From: Glandiceps talaboti
Lineage: Eukaryota; Hemichordata; Enteropneusta; Spengelidae
Direction of reading: 5' to 3'
NCBI RefSeq assembly: GCF_964340395.1
Contig: NC_135570.1
Coordinates: 16,428,822 to 16,492,821 of the forward strand
DNA: 64,000 nucleotides
Below, piece after piece: positions 1-12,976 of the stretch. The position numbers and the translations under genes are program-made. Positions within the stretch are counted from its first letter, which is position 1; the number at the start of each line of letters is the position of its first letter. Below the pieces are notes generated by a model. The model was not told the origin of the DNA, did no database searches, and was given only the letters and a program-made list of their open reading frames with translations.

Positions 1-374
1 ATTGATATGTTGTATTTTAACCCAAAGCAAATGTTATGTCTTAATGCCCTATACATATTTATATAACCTTTTCATGGCATATATTAAATAATTATAAACC
101 ATCGTAATTTCTCGTGTTTGTATGCACCCACTACTACCCTAGGCTGTCTTATTAGCTGGTCACGATTACTCTCTTATACCTGCAGCCAACTATTAAATAC
201 TTATAAGCTAAGAGGAGCAACATCCTAGTGAAATATTACTAAATCGACAACAAATCATATGTGCATATATGTTATCATTGACTCATATGGTCCATCGACA
301 TTTTCAGAAATATATACGACCGGAGTATTTTTTAATGCACTGTGGTGACTGCTGAGCAGTTGCTCAGTCAGACA
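1..374. other. AT-rich non-coding, nothing recognised
   Basis: I see no gene, RNA or repeat of note here. Confidence 0.5.
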
Positions 375-546
375 GTATGTATGTATGTATGTATGTATGT
401 ATGTATGTATGTATGTATGTACAGTATGTATGTATGTATGTATGTATGTATGTATGTATGTATGTATGCATGCATGCATGCATGCATGCATGCATGTATG
501 CATGTATGTATGTATGTATGTATGTATGTATGTATGTATGTATGTA
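375..546 (+). repeat. (TATG)n microsatellite with ATGC interruption
   Basis: A tetranucleotide run of TATG with a central GCAT/ATGC block around 465-500. Open frames on both strands here are by-products. Confidence 0.97.
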
Positions 547-1470
547 CACATTGTCCTGCGTTACATTACATCCAGTTTGATGGATGTTCCGATATACGTC
601 TGTGATATATACTGTACATATTGTCCTGGTGTACATAACATTGGTGAGGATTGGAACATTTGGATTATGTATATGTAACATATCCTGTTTTCCGTCACAT
701 TAATTGTATATTGGGATGTATGTGTGTGATAAATATGTGTAGATTTGGAGTACATAATTATAACGTCTTTAGTAAGTGACATGAATGAAATAAAATCGCA
801 TTGAAGTTTGTTTAATTTGTAAATAAGTGTAATCAGTGAAAAAAAATCTAATGAATTTTCTTTGCGAATGCCCATCCTACTCATGAAATGTGAAGTCCTT
901 TCGGTGTTTCACTGTTTGCTTGCATATATGTAACGCTTTGTATACTGATATAGCTCGAACCCTTTTCCCTCTTATCCCGTGGCTACAATTAGTTACCATG
1001 TGTGCCCTGTACAGTATGGGTTGCATGCTCACCTATGGTAGTTACCATGTGTGCCCTACAGTATGGGTTGCATGCTCACCTATGGTTTCGTATTAGCATT
1101 CTGTATTGATTTGTTCCCTTTGTAGAATTCAGACATCTTTCTGCAAGGTTTAATTTTGGGTAATAAACGTTTTAATAAAAATTGAATTGTTTAAAACATT
1201 TAATTGTACGTGGTAATTTGTGACCTAATAACTAATGGCGATGTGATTTTCTAAAAGTCATTCACCATACAATTTGAGCTTATCTGTGTAAATATAACAC
1301 TTGGGTCACGTTTTAATTAATTAACCAATAGGATGTATCGCCCCTAACAATCCTATTGCATAGAGACTGAGACAGACTCGTTTAAAGAGAAAAACAACCC
1401 GAGAAAATGTGAGAAATGGTTCATTCTGAATTTTGTTCTATGCAAGTATACTGAAAGTCTAAAAGATTGC
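547..1470. other. Unannotated AT-rich stretch with one short duplication
   Basis: The only structure is a tandem pair of about 48 bp at 991-1086 (AGTTACCATGTGTGCCC...). No gene is supported. Confidence 0.5.
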
Positions 1471-1479
1471 AAGAAAATG

Positions 1480-2955
1480 CTACAAACTCATATAGTACAC
1501 TGTCTTACAAGAAACAACATACAAACCCATATAGTACAGCGTCTTACAAGATACAAAATACAAACTCAACGAGTACACTGTCTTACAAGATACAACATAC
1601 AAACTCAAATAGTACACTGTCTTACAAGATACAACATACAAACTCAACGAGTACACTGTCTTATAAGATACAGCATACAAACTCAAAGAGTACACTGTCT
1701 TACAAGATACAACATACAAACTCAAATAGTACACTGTCTTACAACATACAAGATACAAACTCAACGAGTACACTGTCTTACAAGATACAGCATACAAACT
1801 CAAAGAGTACACTGTCTTACAAGATACAACATACAAACTCAAATAGTACACTGTCTTACAAGATACAACATACAAACTCAAATAATACACTGTCTTACAA
1901 GATACAACATACAAACTCAAATAGTACACTGTCTTACAAGATACAACATACAAACTCAAAGAGTACACTGTCTTACAAGATACAACATACAAACTCAAAT
2001 AGTACACTGTCTTACAAGATACAACATACAAACTCAAAGAGTACACTGTCTTATAAGATACAACATACAAACTCAAATAGTACACTGTCTTACAAGATAC
2101 AAGATACAAACTCAAAGAGTACACTGTCTTACAAGATACAACATACAAACTCAAAGAGTACACTGTCTTATAAGATACAACATACAAACTCAAATAGTAC
2201 ACTGTCTTACAAGATACAAGATACAAACTCAAATAGTACAGCGTCTTACAAGATACAACATATAAACTCAAAGAGTACACTGTCTTATAAGATACAAGAT
2301 ACAAACTCAAATAATACACTGTCTTACAAGATACAACATACAAACTCAAATAGTACACTGTCTTACAAGATACAAGATACAAACTCAAATAGTACAGCGT
2401 CTTACAAGATACAAAATACAAACTCAAAGAGTACACTGTCTTACAAGATACAACATACAAACTCAACGAGTACACTGTCTTACAAGATACAACATACAAA
2501 CTCAAAGAGTACACTGTCTTATAAGATACAACATACAAACTCAAATAGTACACTGTCTTACAAGATACAACATACAAACTCAAATAGTACAGCGTCTTAC
2601 AAGATACAACATATAAACTCAAAGAGTACACTGTCTTATAAGATACAAGATACAAACTCAAATAGTACACTGTCTTACAAGATACAAGATACAAACTCAA
2701 ATAGTACAGCGTCTTACAAGATACAACATACAAACTCAAAGAGTACACTGTCTTATAAGATACAACATACAAACTCAAATAGTACACTGTCTTACAAGAT
2801 ACAACATATAAACTCAAAGAGTACACTGTCTTATAAGATACAAGATACAAACTCAAATAATACACTGTCTTACAAGATACAAGATACAAACTCAAATAGT
2901 ACACTGTCTTACAAGATACAACATACAAACTCAAATAGTACAGCGTCTTATATAT
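1480..2955 (+). repeat. 39-bp minisatellite, about 38 copies
   Basis: The unit contains TACACTGTCTTACAAGATAC followed by AACATACAAACTCAAATAG. Because 39 is divisible by three, frames stay open for about 500 codons on both strands. Variants are GATAC/CATAC, AAATAG/AAAGAG/CAACGAG and CTG/GCG. Confidence 0.97.
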
Positions 2956-2959
2956 ATAA

Positions 2960-3754
2960 TTACAAGATTCAAAAGCAAATAGCACAGACTTTAGTGTTAT
3001 GAATATCTTGAATACTAAGTAGGCTAATTTGCATAATAATTGAAACTTTTTATGACAGAAAGCTTGAAATATGTGTGCTACATGAAGGAAGCTCTACGCA
3101 ATAATCATTTAGCCCAATGAGGTTTTTTTATCAAATGATTATAATCAGCAATTTTCTCAATTCAGCAAAAGAAATCTGACATATTTGAGTACTTTCAGTT
3201 CACATCTGATTTTATTTCTGTAATTACATTTTAAAGTTATTTTCCACTCCTATCTCAACAGCACACAATGGTCTAAATCAATCCTTTGCTGCAAGATACA
3301 TCACTTTGATATCAGAGATACAATCAGTTGAGTTGTGTTGAAGCCACAGTGAGTGTCGATACTAGAAAGTCAAATACTAGACAGTCATGGCTGAATTCAG
3401 CCATTCAACAGAGTCATTGTGATGCACTGATAGCAAAGTCTAACATAACCCGTGCATGTTCACTAAACTATTAGTGAACATGCATATCTGTACTCCTTAG
3501 AGTGGTCAATGTTCTTGATAAAAATGTATTTAGGCAAGTTTTCGAAACAAATTTATAAAATGTAACAAGAGACGTTCAACAAATGAACATATAAGTTAGG
3601 TTGCATATGCATGTGCATATTTGTATCAGTTAAGTTTATTTCAGTATTGGTCTCATCCTATCGTACAAATTCATACATCGTATATCGTACAAAAACGGGT
3701 GGAAAGGTCAGTGATTTGTGTTATATGCATGGATATACCAGAGATCACGATTTC
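2960..3754. other. AT-rich non-coding, no feature recognised
   Basis: A short inverted pair occurs at 3454-3485 (GTGCATGTTCACTA / TAGTGAACATGCAT), a possible hairpin. Nothing else is supported. Confidence 0.5.
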
Positions 3755-4090
3755 ATCTATATATCTCTACTATTACGATATACTGGTATTATATACATCT
3801 CTACTATTACGATATACTGGTATTATATACATCTCTACTATTACGATATACTGGTATTATATAAATCTCTACTATTACGATATACTGGTATTATATAAAT
3901 CTCTACTATCACAATATACTGGTATTATATACATCTCTACTATTACGATATACTGGTATTATATACATCTCTACTATTACGATATACTGGTATTATATAC
4001 ATCTCTACTATTACGATATACTGGTATTATATAAATCTCTACTATCACAATATACTGGTATTATGCACCTCTACAATCACGATATACTGG

Positions 4091-4092
<2 letters not shown>
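3755..4092 (+). repeat. 34-bp minisatellite, about 10 copies
   Basis: TTACGATATACTGGTATTAT recurs at 3773, 3807, 3841, 3875 and onward, every 34 bp. Degenerate units reappear at 4170-4195 and 5205-5325. Confidence 0.95.

Positions 4093-4169
<77 letters not shown>
4093..4169. repeat. (AT)n microsatellite
   Basis: A pure AT dinucleotide run of about 77 bp, grown from the TATATA at the end of a 34-bp unit. Confidence 0.97.
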
Positions 4170-4171
<2 letters not shown>

Positions 4172-4195
4172 GTCAGTATACTAGTATTATATACG

Positions 4196-5204
4196 ATTTC
4201 ATAGTACAAATATGTATCTGTCCAACTACAGTGATATGGTACGATAAACTTTTCAACACAGATGGACTTGAGTATGGCATAACTTGAATTTGAATAACAC
4301 TTTTCAAGGGCTAAAATACAAAAAAAGTATGAAGCAAAGAATAAGAATACAAAAATAAACCTGTTTAAAAAAAATAAAAGAAGAACGCACAAAACCTAAA
4401 ACGATACTTAGAGTAAAAATGGCCGACCTATGAAAAATAGGAAAGCAGGTGAAGTGAAGTCATATAAAGGTCTCCCTAAGTTAATAAACAAAGCAAGGTG
4501 AAGTGCACTAGCAAGGTGACTACCCAAATTTTTTGTTGATGCCTGGTGGGCTGAATGTATCAAATGCAATTATGTGCTTTATTTCAAGGCTTTTTCTGAT
4601 GTGGTACGGTATCATGGGAAGAGATCTTGGAAATATCAATAAATCTAATATCTGTACTTTTGTTTGACCTAGTGTTATACTGATGCTCATACATACGTCT
4701 TCGTAAGTCTCGACCAGTTTCACCGATATATATATAGAGGAGAAAATTACATTGCTTGCATAGTATACCATATATGACATTCCGTGATTTGCAGTTGATG
4801 TCTCCTGTCATTTCTTTGTTTGTCTCAGATATGGTGTTGGTGATGGTGTCAGTGTCAATGATGTCTTGAAACTGATTGCAGTTGTTGCATGGGGGACTTC
4901 TGCCTTTTGGTCGATTACCACTTTGATATTGAGTGGATTTCACAGAGGACCAAACCAGTATCTTCTGAAGGTTTTGGGAGTGTCGATATGCAATAATGGG
5001 TTTCGATTCAAATGTGTCATGCGTGCGAAGATTAGTCTGAAGAATCAGTTTATTTATTATTTATTATATAACGAACGTTGGGTAGTGATGGATTGAATGT
5101 TATGACAAACGGTATTCTGTTTTCTTGTTTATTTTGAGCTGTAGACCTTTATTCGTGACTTCTGTGTAAGCATTTCTTGTCTGGGGATGGATGACTTTCT
5201 TGAT
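4196..5204 (-). mobile_element. Penelope-like element insertion splitting a 34-bp minisatellite
   Basis: The non-repeat block containing the retroelement fragment is bounded on the left by 34-bp units and an AT run, and on the right by degenerate 34-bp units (5205-5325). This fits insertion into a pre-existing array. Exact ends and target-site duplication are not clear. The low-coordinate part (4196-4510) would be the element's 3' UTR. Confidence 0.55.
4510..5160 (-). pseudogene. Penelope-like retroelement, 3' part with GIY-YIG-type endonuclease, frameshifted
   Basis: Read on the minus strand from high to low coordinates. RIPFVITFNPSLPN is encoded at 5118-5077. In another frame PIIAYRHSQNLQKILV is at 5000-4953, then GNRPKGRSPPCNNCNQF, a CKSRNVIYGILCKQC zinc-finger-like pair and LYIYIGETGRDLRRRMYEHQ near 4780-4690. 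The order (PFV...F.P, Y...PNL..ILV, CxxC, YIGETG..LR.RM..H) matches the C-terminal region of Penelope-like elements. A second frameshift near 4600-4640 shifts the end (KHIIAFDTFSPPGINKKFG, stop near 4520). It is a dead, truncated copy. Confidence 0.75.
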
Positions 5205-5325
5205 TATTATATACATTTCTACAATCACGATATACTTGTATTATATACATCTATATTATGTCAATATACCAGTATTATAGACGTATTTACTATTACTATC
5301 ATTCCGGTATTATATATGCATCTCT
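5205..5325 (+). repeat. Degenerate 34-bp units on the far side of the retroelement
   Basis: ATACATTTCTACAATCACGA and TATACTTGTATTATATACAT match the array at 3755-4092. Confidence 0.8.
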
Positions 5326-5759
5326 ACTTTCACTACTCGGTGGTGACGTCATAAGCTATATCTAATTAATATGTATGTCCAATTGATCAAATCCTATTAT
5401 CAACTGACATGTGAAATATTAAAGTCATCTCATTCTATTTGCACCTTTGCTTTGTGATTCTTTCCATAATTTGGCCATGATAACACATAAGTAACAACAT
5501 CCTAGATATGTACAAGGTCTACAGATCGTCACTATGTTTATCGACATTTTCCCTGCATCACACGTTATTTCTACCTGATATGACTGACATTAGAAACTAA
5601 AGAGAAGTGCATATCAAAGGGTGACGAAAATTAGTAAAAATAAATAAAAATGCATAACAAGTAGGGATGGTAGAGAATTGCCCTGGGCACTATTCAATGG
5701 ACCATGGGGGTCATGGACATATTAAAATAAATTAGTGGTGTCATTAACTGCAGCAAACA
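5326..5759. other. Non-coding, nothing recognised
   Basis: No gene or repeat is evident. Confidence 0.5.
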
Positions 5760-6578
5760 TAACATTATGTATTAGATTACATTATAGATATATGTATCAG
5801 ATTACAGGATAATGTGTATCAGATTACACGATCGATATGTTTATCAGAAACATTAGTTGTGAGTATCATATTAAATTATATATGTGTCTCAGATTACATT
5901 ATAGATATTTAGATTAGAAATAGGTGTGTTTTCAGACTATATTATAGATGCGTGTATTAGATTACATGATAGATATGTGTATCAGATTACATGATAGATA
6001 TGTGTATCAGATTACATGATAGATATGTGTATCATATTACATTATAGATATGTGTATCATATTACATTATAGATATGTGTATCATATTACATTATAGATA
6101 CGTGTATCAGATTACATGATATATATGTGTATCAGATTACATAATAGATATGTGTATCAGATTACAAGATAGATACGTGTATCAGATTACATAATAGATA
6201 TGTGTATCAGATTACATGATAGATATGTGTATCAGATTACATGATAGATATGTGTATCAGATTACATTATAGATATGTGTATCAGATTACATAATAGATA
6301 TGTGTATCAGATTACATGATAGATATGTGTATCAGATTACATGATAGGTATGTGTATCAGATTACATTATAGATACGTGTATCAGATTACACGATAGATA
6401 TGTGTATCAGATTACATGATAGGTATGTGTATCAGATTACATTATAGATACGTGTATCAGATTACACGATAGATATGTGTATCAGATTACATGATAGGTA
6501 TGTGTATCAGATTACATTATAGATACGTGTATCAGATTACATGATAGATATGTGTATCAGATTACAGGTATGTGTGTC
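5760..6578 (+). repeat. 25-bp minisatellite, about 32 copies
   Basis: AGATATGTGTATCAGATTAC plus ATGAT repeats every 25 bp (for example 6001, 6026). The left part (5760-5940) is degenerate. Confidence 0.95.
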
Positions 6579-7181
6579 AGACGGTAATCACTATTTCAAT
6601 ATGTTACTGCACTATTTACGGATATGATCGACCACTGATTAGTTTGTACAATGTCTAGTTATTAATATTTTAACACGTTATAAATTGTGATTGTCTGATC
6701 TAAAACGACATTACAGTTATAAACTAACATAGCGACATACTCAAAATTAAACCTAGCTTTCACTCAAGATTAAACTTTGCAGTAAATTACCTTCAGATAA
6801 TATTGACCATTGATTAACAGATACAATGTCTTTTTAAAAGTCACTAACCAATTTTTAGTTATCATTGGTTATTTGACGAAAAAATATATCCCAGTTGTTG
6901 CTATTGCAACAAACTTAAATATTATAGTTTATAGTTTAAATAATAGATATTTTATATTTGCAACTGACAAACTATGGCCATAACGGTTAGCTTAATATTG
7001 AATAATATATATATTACAACTGACGAGTTATGCCCATAACGGTTACCTTAATATTAAATAATATATATTTTACAACTCACGAACCATGTCCATAATGGTT
7101 AGCTTAATATTAAACTTTCACTTAAAAAACTAGGGTATAGTGATTTATTTATCGGGACAATTTACGATCGCGATTTGATGA
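6579..7181. other. AT-rich non-coding with imperfect internal repeats
   Basis: Segments around 6940-7115 repeat imperfectly about every 65-70 bp (ACAACTGACGAGTTATGCCC, then CATAACGGTTA). No gene is supported. Confidence 0.5.
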
Positions 7182-7383
7182 AAACATGATAAATATTTTA
7201 ACATTGTGTTACTTCTGTTAAGTTGTCCTAACTGTTACTCGCTCAAGGATATAGCAATAAAAGTAAATCTTCTGCAGAGAAATTTGACTGATGTTAGTGA
7301 CTGTAAGGAATTGTGTATCTCTAACCGTACTGTAGAGGAAATGACAATTGACACTGACTATATTGGAAATCAATTTACTAAAG
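7182..7383 (+). CDS. Orphan exon candidate, unknown protein
   Basis: Open after a TGA at 7179. It reads KYFNIVLLLLSCPNCYSLKD, then VNLLQRNLTDVSDCKELCIS and TVEEMTIDTDYIGNQFTK. It ends at AAAG|GTAAAT, a good donor. The hydrophobic start could be a signal peptide, but no in-frame ATG is present, so an upstream exon would be needed. I do not recognise it. Confidence 0.3.
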
Positions 7384-7795
7384 GTAAATAACCAGGTGTC
7401 TGTAAAGGTGTTTGTAACTTCATTCTGTAGGCATGAATACACAATATTGTAATTGGGTGTACACTTTGGATGTACAATCTATGAATACCTGAGATGTGGT
7501 TGTATGATTAATGTATACATGTGACGAACCCTTTTATTTCCATCTCTAACTTTCAAAGAGTAGGCTTACTTCAATTTCCGGAACTTTGTCATGAGCAGCA
7601 TTATTAACATCGGAAAAGCATAAAAGAGTGTGTCTGGTTTACCAGTTATCCAGGGATAAGCCACGTAATTTCCTCTGTTCATAAGGATCACACAGCTTTT
7701 TCTATAACTCTAGTAACTATAGTAACTGTAGTGTGGTGTAATAGATGAATATACGGTTTTGTTTATAAGTGGTGTAACATGTTAATAGGCATGTT
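7384..7795. other. Non-coding, nothing recognised
   Basis: This lies between an exon candidate and a minisatellite; no feature is supported. Confidence 0.5.
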
Positions 7796-8060
7796 TGATT
7801 GGTTCACCACGATAACGACTAATAGGCGAATCTGATTGACACGTGACGTAATAACGACCAATAGGCATATTTGACTGACACGTGACGTAATAACGACCAA
7901 TAAACGTATCTGATTGACAAGTGATGTAATAACAACCAATAGGCGTATCTGATTGACAATGACGACCAATAGGCGAATTTGATTGACACGTGACGCAACA
8001 ACAACCAATAGGCGTATTTGATTGACACGTGACGTAATAACAACCAATAGATGTGTTTGA
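7796..8060 (+). repeat. 39-bp minisatellite carrying CACGTG, TGACGTAA and CCAAT motifs
   Basis: GACACGTGACGTAATAACGA then CCAATAGGC recurs every 39 bp (7838, 7877, 7916), about six to seven units. Each full unit holds an E-box (CACGTG), a CRE-like TGACGTAA and a CCAAT box. Confidence 0.92.
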
Positions 8061-8369
8061 TCTTTATCCTTCTGTGTTAATCAATACATTTATACACAAT
8101 CACCATAGCTTATGCCCGTAATCAAGGCCAAATTTAATCATATAATTGTATTCTACTCGATGTCACATTTATCTATATGTCAAATCAGTATCATGAATTG
8201 TGATTTGGTTATTTGACTCAGAGTACAAAATTTATATTATCTTAGTGGTCATTTACGTTCGTTTTAATATTTGACATTTTTTAAGGCTTTTATAACAAGT
8301 CTCAGTCTATAATTTTAATGATCATTCACTATCCTTTTAACATTTGACATTTTAAGGGTGTTAACGGTA

Positions 8370-8490
8370 TACTTGTTTTTGTAGCATTCACCTTATTTAC
8401 GTTTTTGTATTTTATGTGCAGCGCTTTTGAATATTCTAAATAGAAAAGGCGCTTTAGAAAATAAATAAACTTAAACTTAAACTTATCTAG
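8370..8490 (+). repeat. Possible tail of a dispersed element
   Basis: GCGCTTTTGAATATTCTAAA then AAAAGGCGCTTTAGAAAATAAATAA forms a small inverted repeat followed by an A-rich tail and (CTTAAA)n. This resembles 3' ends of dispersed SINE/LINE-type repeats; the family is not identified. Confidence 0.4.
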
Positions 8491-8637
8491 TCGAACGATA
8501 TCATATTCTCCAAGTCTAAACCATATTTTGCTGGTTGATTTGTACATTCACCAACTCGATGCCATATGTTTCTGCATTATAGCCCATTTCGCTGCTGTAA
8601 GTCTTGTTCGTATACTCGAATGCACTTTGAATACTAG

Positions 8638-8776
8638 TACTCGAAAGGCACTGGAGATGATTATGAGCAAAATAAGTTACCTATATAATGTCCATGAGTT
8701 GTCGACGGAACGGGCTAAATACGTTGGCATGGCCGTCACCCACTTCATCACTTATTCGGTGAACGACTGCTCCTGA
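8638..8776 (+). CDS. Orphan terminal-exon candidate, unknown protein
   Basis: After an AATACTAG acceptor-like site the frame reads KALEMIMSKISYLYNVHELS, then TERAKYVGMAVTHFITYSVN and DCS before a stop. Third positions are more GC-rich than the flanks, as in coding DNA. No family is recognised, and it may be a gene relic. Confidence 0.25.
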
Positions 8777-10183
8777 TGTTTAATTTGGTCCAAATCAAGA
8801 TCGAAATATTTCGGACCCCCTTCCAGCCCATCAGAATTTTCAAGGCCCCCTTTGAACCTTCAATTTTTTTCTTGCCCCCCCCCCTCCCCCGGTTCTCCCG
8901 AGGCGCCCCCTCCTGCCGTAACTTCTGACCCCAACCTAAGATAACAATAGGTCATGCATAATTATGAACGTCACGGAAATGAAACAAAGGATACTAAACT
9001 TTAACTTGAATGACATCTCCAGACATACGATATTAGTGTACCTATTGTCTTGACACCCATGTGAGCTACTGCAATAAAGGATATTCATTATCTAACTGGG
9101 TGTTTGGTGACATGTATAAGCAGTGTCATGTCTGAACCAACACACAGTGATTGCAAATTCACGAGATCTCTATAAAGGCTACGCAGAGGTACGCTACAAC
9201 AGACATCACGATATGGTTTGAACAGTGCTAGGTGTTGTTGTTGACAGAATGGCTCGTCTTCTAGGCTTCCATTGTGTCAATTAATGGACGATAAGGGATT
9301 ATTTTTTGTGGTCTGAGGTTCTGGTAAATTCTTAGAGTTTGAACCACGTTGACCTAGTTGCATTGATTGGTAGGTATTTTGTATTTTAATATGATCTATA
9401 CAACCTTGATTTTTTGTATGGAAATTCATTGTCTACCAAAGCACGTTTCATGTGAAGATGTTGACAGAGATCAAACACTTCACTCTGTTACTTAACGGTT
9501 AAAATCGTAATCGTAAATTGCCTATCGCTTACAATAGGTTTTGGGTTGTTACAGCGTGTATTAGTTTACCAAAGATCATGACATACCATGATGGCATGTA
9601 CCGCTTATCTACTTTAAATGCTTTTAAGAAATTGTGATTTAGGTCTGCAGCCTTGCTTAGAAATTAGACAATTGACAATGTATAACCACCGTGTATCAGT
9701 TATAGATTGAGTGGAAATTACAAAAACGATATTACATTACTAGTATTACGTACATTCTTCCTTAATGTACACTCTTCATCGTATCTCTGTCAATCAAAAG
9801 TTTGCATTTCACTGTAACATTCCGTTAATTGTAGTTGTCTTCTATGTAAGTTGACTGATGTGTGAGTTTAAAGTGCTCTACTTTCTTCCCTAAATCGTAC
9901 AAAACGTATGTTAAAAACCATGACGATGTGTTTTCTTTTTAACAAAAACCTTCACAAATGAATATGAGTTTCTGTGATATTGAAATTGTTTTCTCGACTG
10001 TGCGTCTTGGACAGGTGCTGTAAAAGATACCGTGGTTTAAGACTAATACATGAATTTGAATACCAGTATTTATTCCTCTAGAAATGAGGAGATTGAAGGA
10101 CGTTCCTTGTTTAAAGATACTGTCTGTGCATTTCATAGTATATTTAGTAACAATTTGGTGGACTGGCTTCACACTACGATTTT
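8777..10183. other. Non-coding with a C-rich tract
   Basis: A C-rich block lies at 8815-8925 (runs of up to 9-10 C near 8876). The rest up to the 24-bp array holds no feature I can support. Confidence 0.5.
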
Positions 10184-12976
10184 AACATATTGATTAGACA
10201 CAAGATATACATATTGATTAGACACAAGATATACATATTGATTAGACACAATATATACATATTGATTAGACACAAAATATACATATTGATTAGCCACAAG
10301 ATATACATATTGATTAGACACAATATATACATATTGATTAGACACAATATATACATATTGATTAGACACAAGATATACATATTGATTAGACACAATATAT
10401 ACATATTGATTAGACACAAAATATACATATTGATTAGACACAAGATATACATATTGATTAGACACAATATATACATATTGATTAGACACAAAATATACAT
10501 ATTGATTAGCCACAAGATATACATATTGATTAGACACAATATATACATATTGATTAGACACAATATATACATATTGATTAGACACAAGATATACATATTG
10601 ATTAGACACAATATATACATATTGATTAGACACAATATATACATATTGATTAGACACAAGATATACATATTGATTAGACACAATATATACATATTGATTA
10701 GACACAATATATACATATTGATTAGACACAAGATATACATATTGATTAGACACAAAATATACATATTGATTAGACACAAGATATACATATTGATTAGACA
10801 CAAAATATACATATTGATTAGACACAAGATATACATATTAATTAGACACAATATATACATATTGATTAGACACAAGATATGCATATTGATTAGACACAAG
10901 ATATACATATTGAATAGACACAAGATATACATATTGAATAGACACAATATATACATATTGATTAGACACAATATATACATATTGATTAGACACAAGATAT
11001 ACATATTGATTAGACACAATATATACATATTGATTAGACACAAGATATACATATTAATTAGACACAAGATATACATATTGAATAGACACAATATATACAT
11101 ATTGATTAGACACAATATATACATATTGATTAGACACAAGATATACATATTGATTAGACACAATATACACATATTGATTAGACACAAGATATACATATTG
11201 ATTAGACACAATATATACATATTGATTAGACACAAGATATACATATTGATTAGACACAAGATATACATATTGAATAGACACAAGATATACATATTGAATA
11301 GACACAAGATATACATATTGATTAGACACAATATATACATATTGATTAGACACAAGATGTACATATTGATTAGACACAAGATATACATATTGATTAGACA
11401 CAAGATATACATATTGATTAGACACAAGATATACATATTGATTAGACACAATATATACATATTGATTAGACACAATATATACATATTGATTAGACACAAG
11501 ATATACATATTGATTAGACACAAGATATACATATTGATTAGACACAATATATACATATTGATTAGACACAATATATACATATTGATTAGACACAATATAC
11601 ACATATTGATTAGACACAAGATATACATATTGATTAGACACAAGATATACATATTGATTAGACACAAGATATACATATTGATTAGACACAATATATACAT
11701 ATTGATTAGACACAAGATATACATATTGATTAGACACAAGATATACATATTGATTAGACACAAAATATACATATTGATTAGACACAAGATATACATATTG
11801 AATAGACACAAGATATACATATTGATTAGACACAATATATACATATTGATTAGACACAAGATGTACATATTGATTAGACACAAGATCTACATATTGATTA
11901 GACACAAGATATACATATTGATTAGACACAAGATATACATATTGATTAGACACAATATATACATATTGATTAGACACAAGATATACATATTGATTAGACA
12001 CAAGATATACATATTGATTAGACACAAGATATACATATTGATTAGACACAAGATATACATATTGATTAGACACAAAATATACATATTGATTAGACACAAG
12101 ATATACATATTGATTAGACACAATATATACATATTGAATAGACACAAGATATACATATTGATTAGACACAATATATACATATTGATTAGACACAATATAT
12201 ACATATTGATTAGACACAATATATACATATTGATTAGACACAAGATATACATATTAATTAGACACAAGATATACATATTGATTAGACACAATATATACAT
12301 ATTGATTAGACACAAGATATACATATTGATTAGACACAATATACACATATTGATTAGACACAAGATATACATATTGATTAGACACAATATATACATATTG
12401 ATTAGACACAAGATATACATATTGATTAGACACAAGATATACATATTGAATAGACACAAGATATACATATTGAATAGACACAAGATATACATATTGATTA
12501 GACACAATATATACATATTGATTAGACACAAGATGTACATATTGATTAGACACAAGATATACATATTGATTAGACACAAGATATACATATTGATTAGACA
12601 CAAGATATACATATTGATTAGACACAATATATACATATTGATTAGACACAAGATATACATATTGATTAGACACAATATATACATATTGATTAGACACAAT
12701 ATATACATATTGATTAGACACAATATACACATATTGATTAGACACAAGATATACATATTGATTAGACACAAGATACACATATTGATTAGACACAAGATAC
12801 ACATATTGATTAGACACAATATACACATATTGATTAGACACAAGATATACATATTGATTAGACACAAAATATACATATTGATTAGACACAAGATATGCAT
12901 ATTGATTGGACACAAGATATGCATATTGATTGGACACAAAATATGCATACTGATTAGACACAAAATATGCATTTGT
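10184..12976 (+). repeat. 24-bp minisatellite, about 116 copies
   Basis: ATATTGATTAGACACAAGAT plus ATAC repeats every 24 bp. Variation is mostly at one site (AAGATAT/AATATAT/AAAATAT). The rare GATGTACAT variant occurs at 11356, 11860 and 12532, spacings of 504 and 672 bp (21 and 28 units), which points to block duplication. Frames of over 900 codons (IRHKIYIL octapeptides) are by-products of the 24-bp period. Confidence 0.98.

Noticed and set aside
1467-3002. 511-codon plus frame and 501-codon minus frame in the 39-bp array
   Set aside because: Period divisible by three; both strands open; no unique sequence beyond a few codons at the ends.
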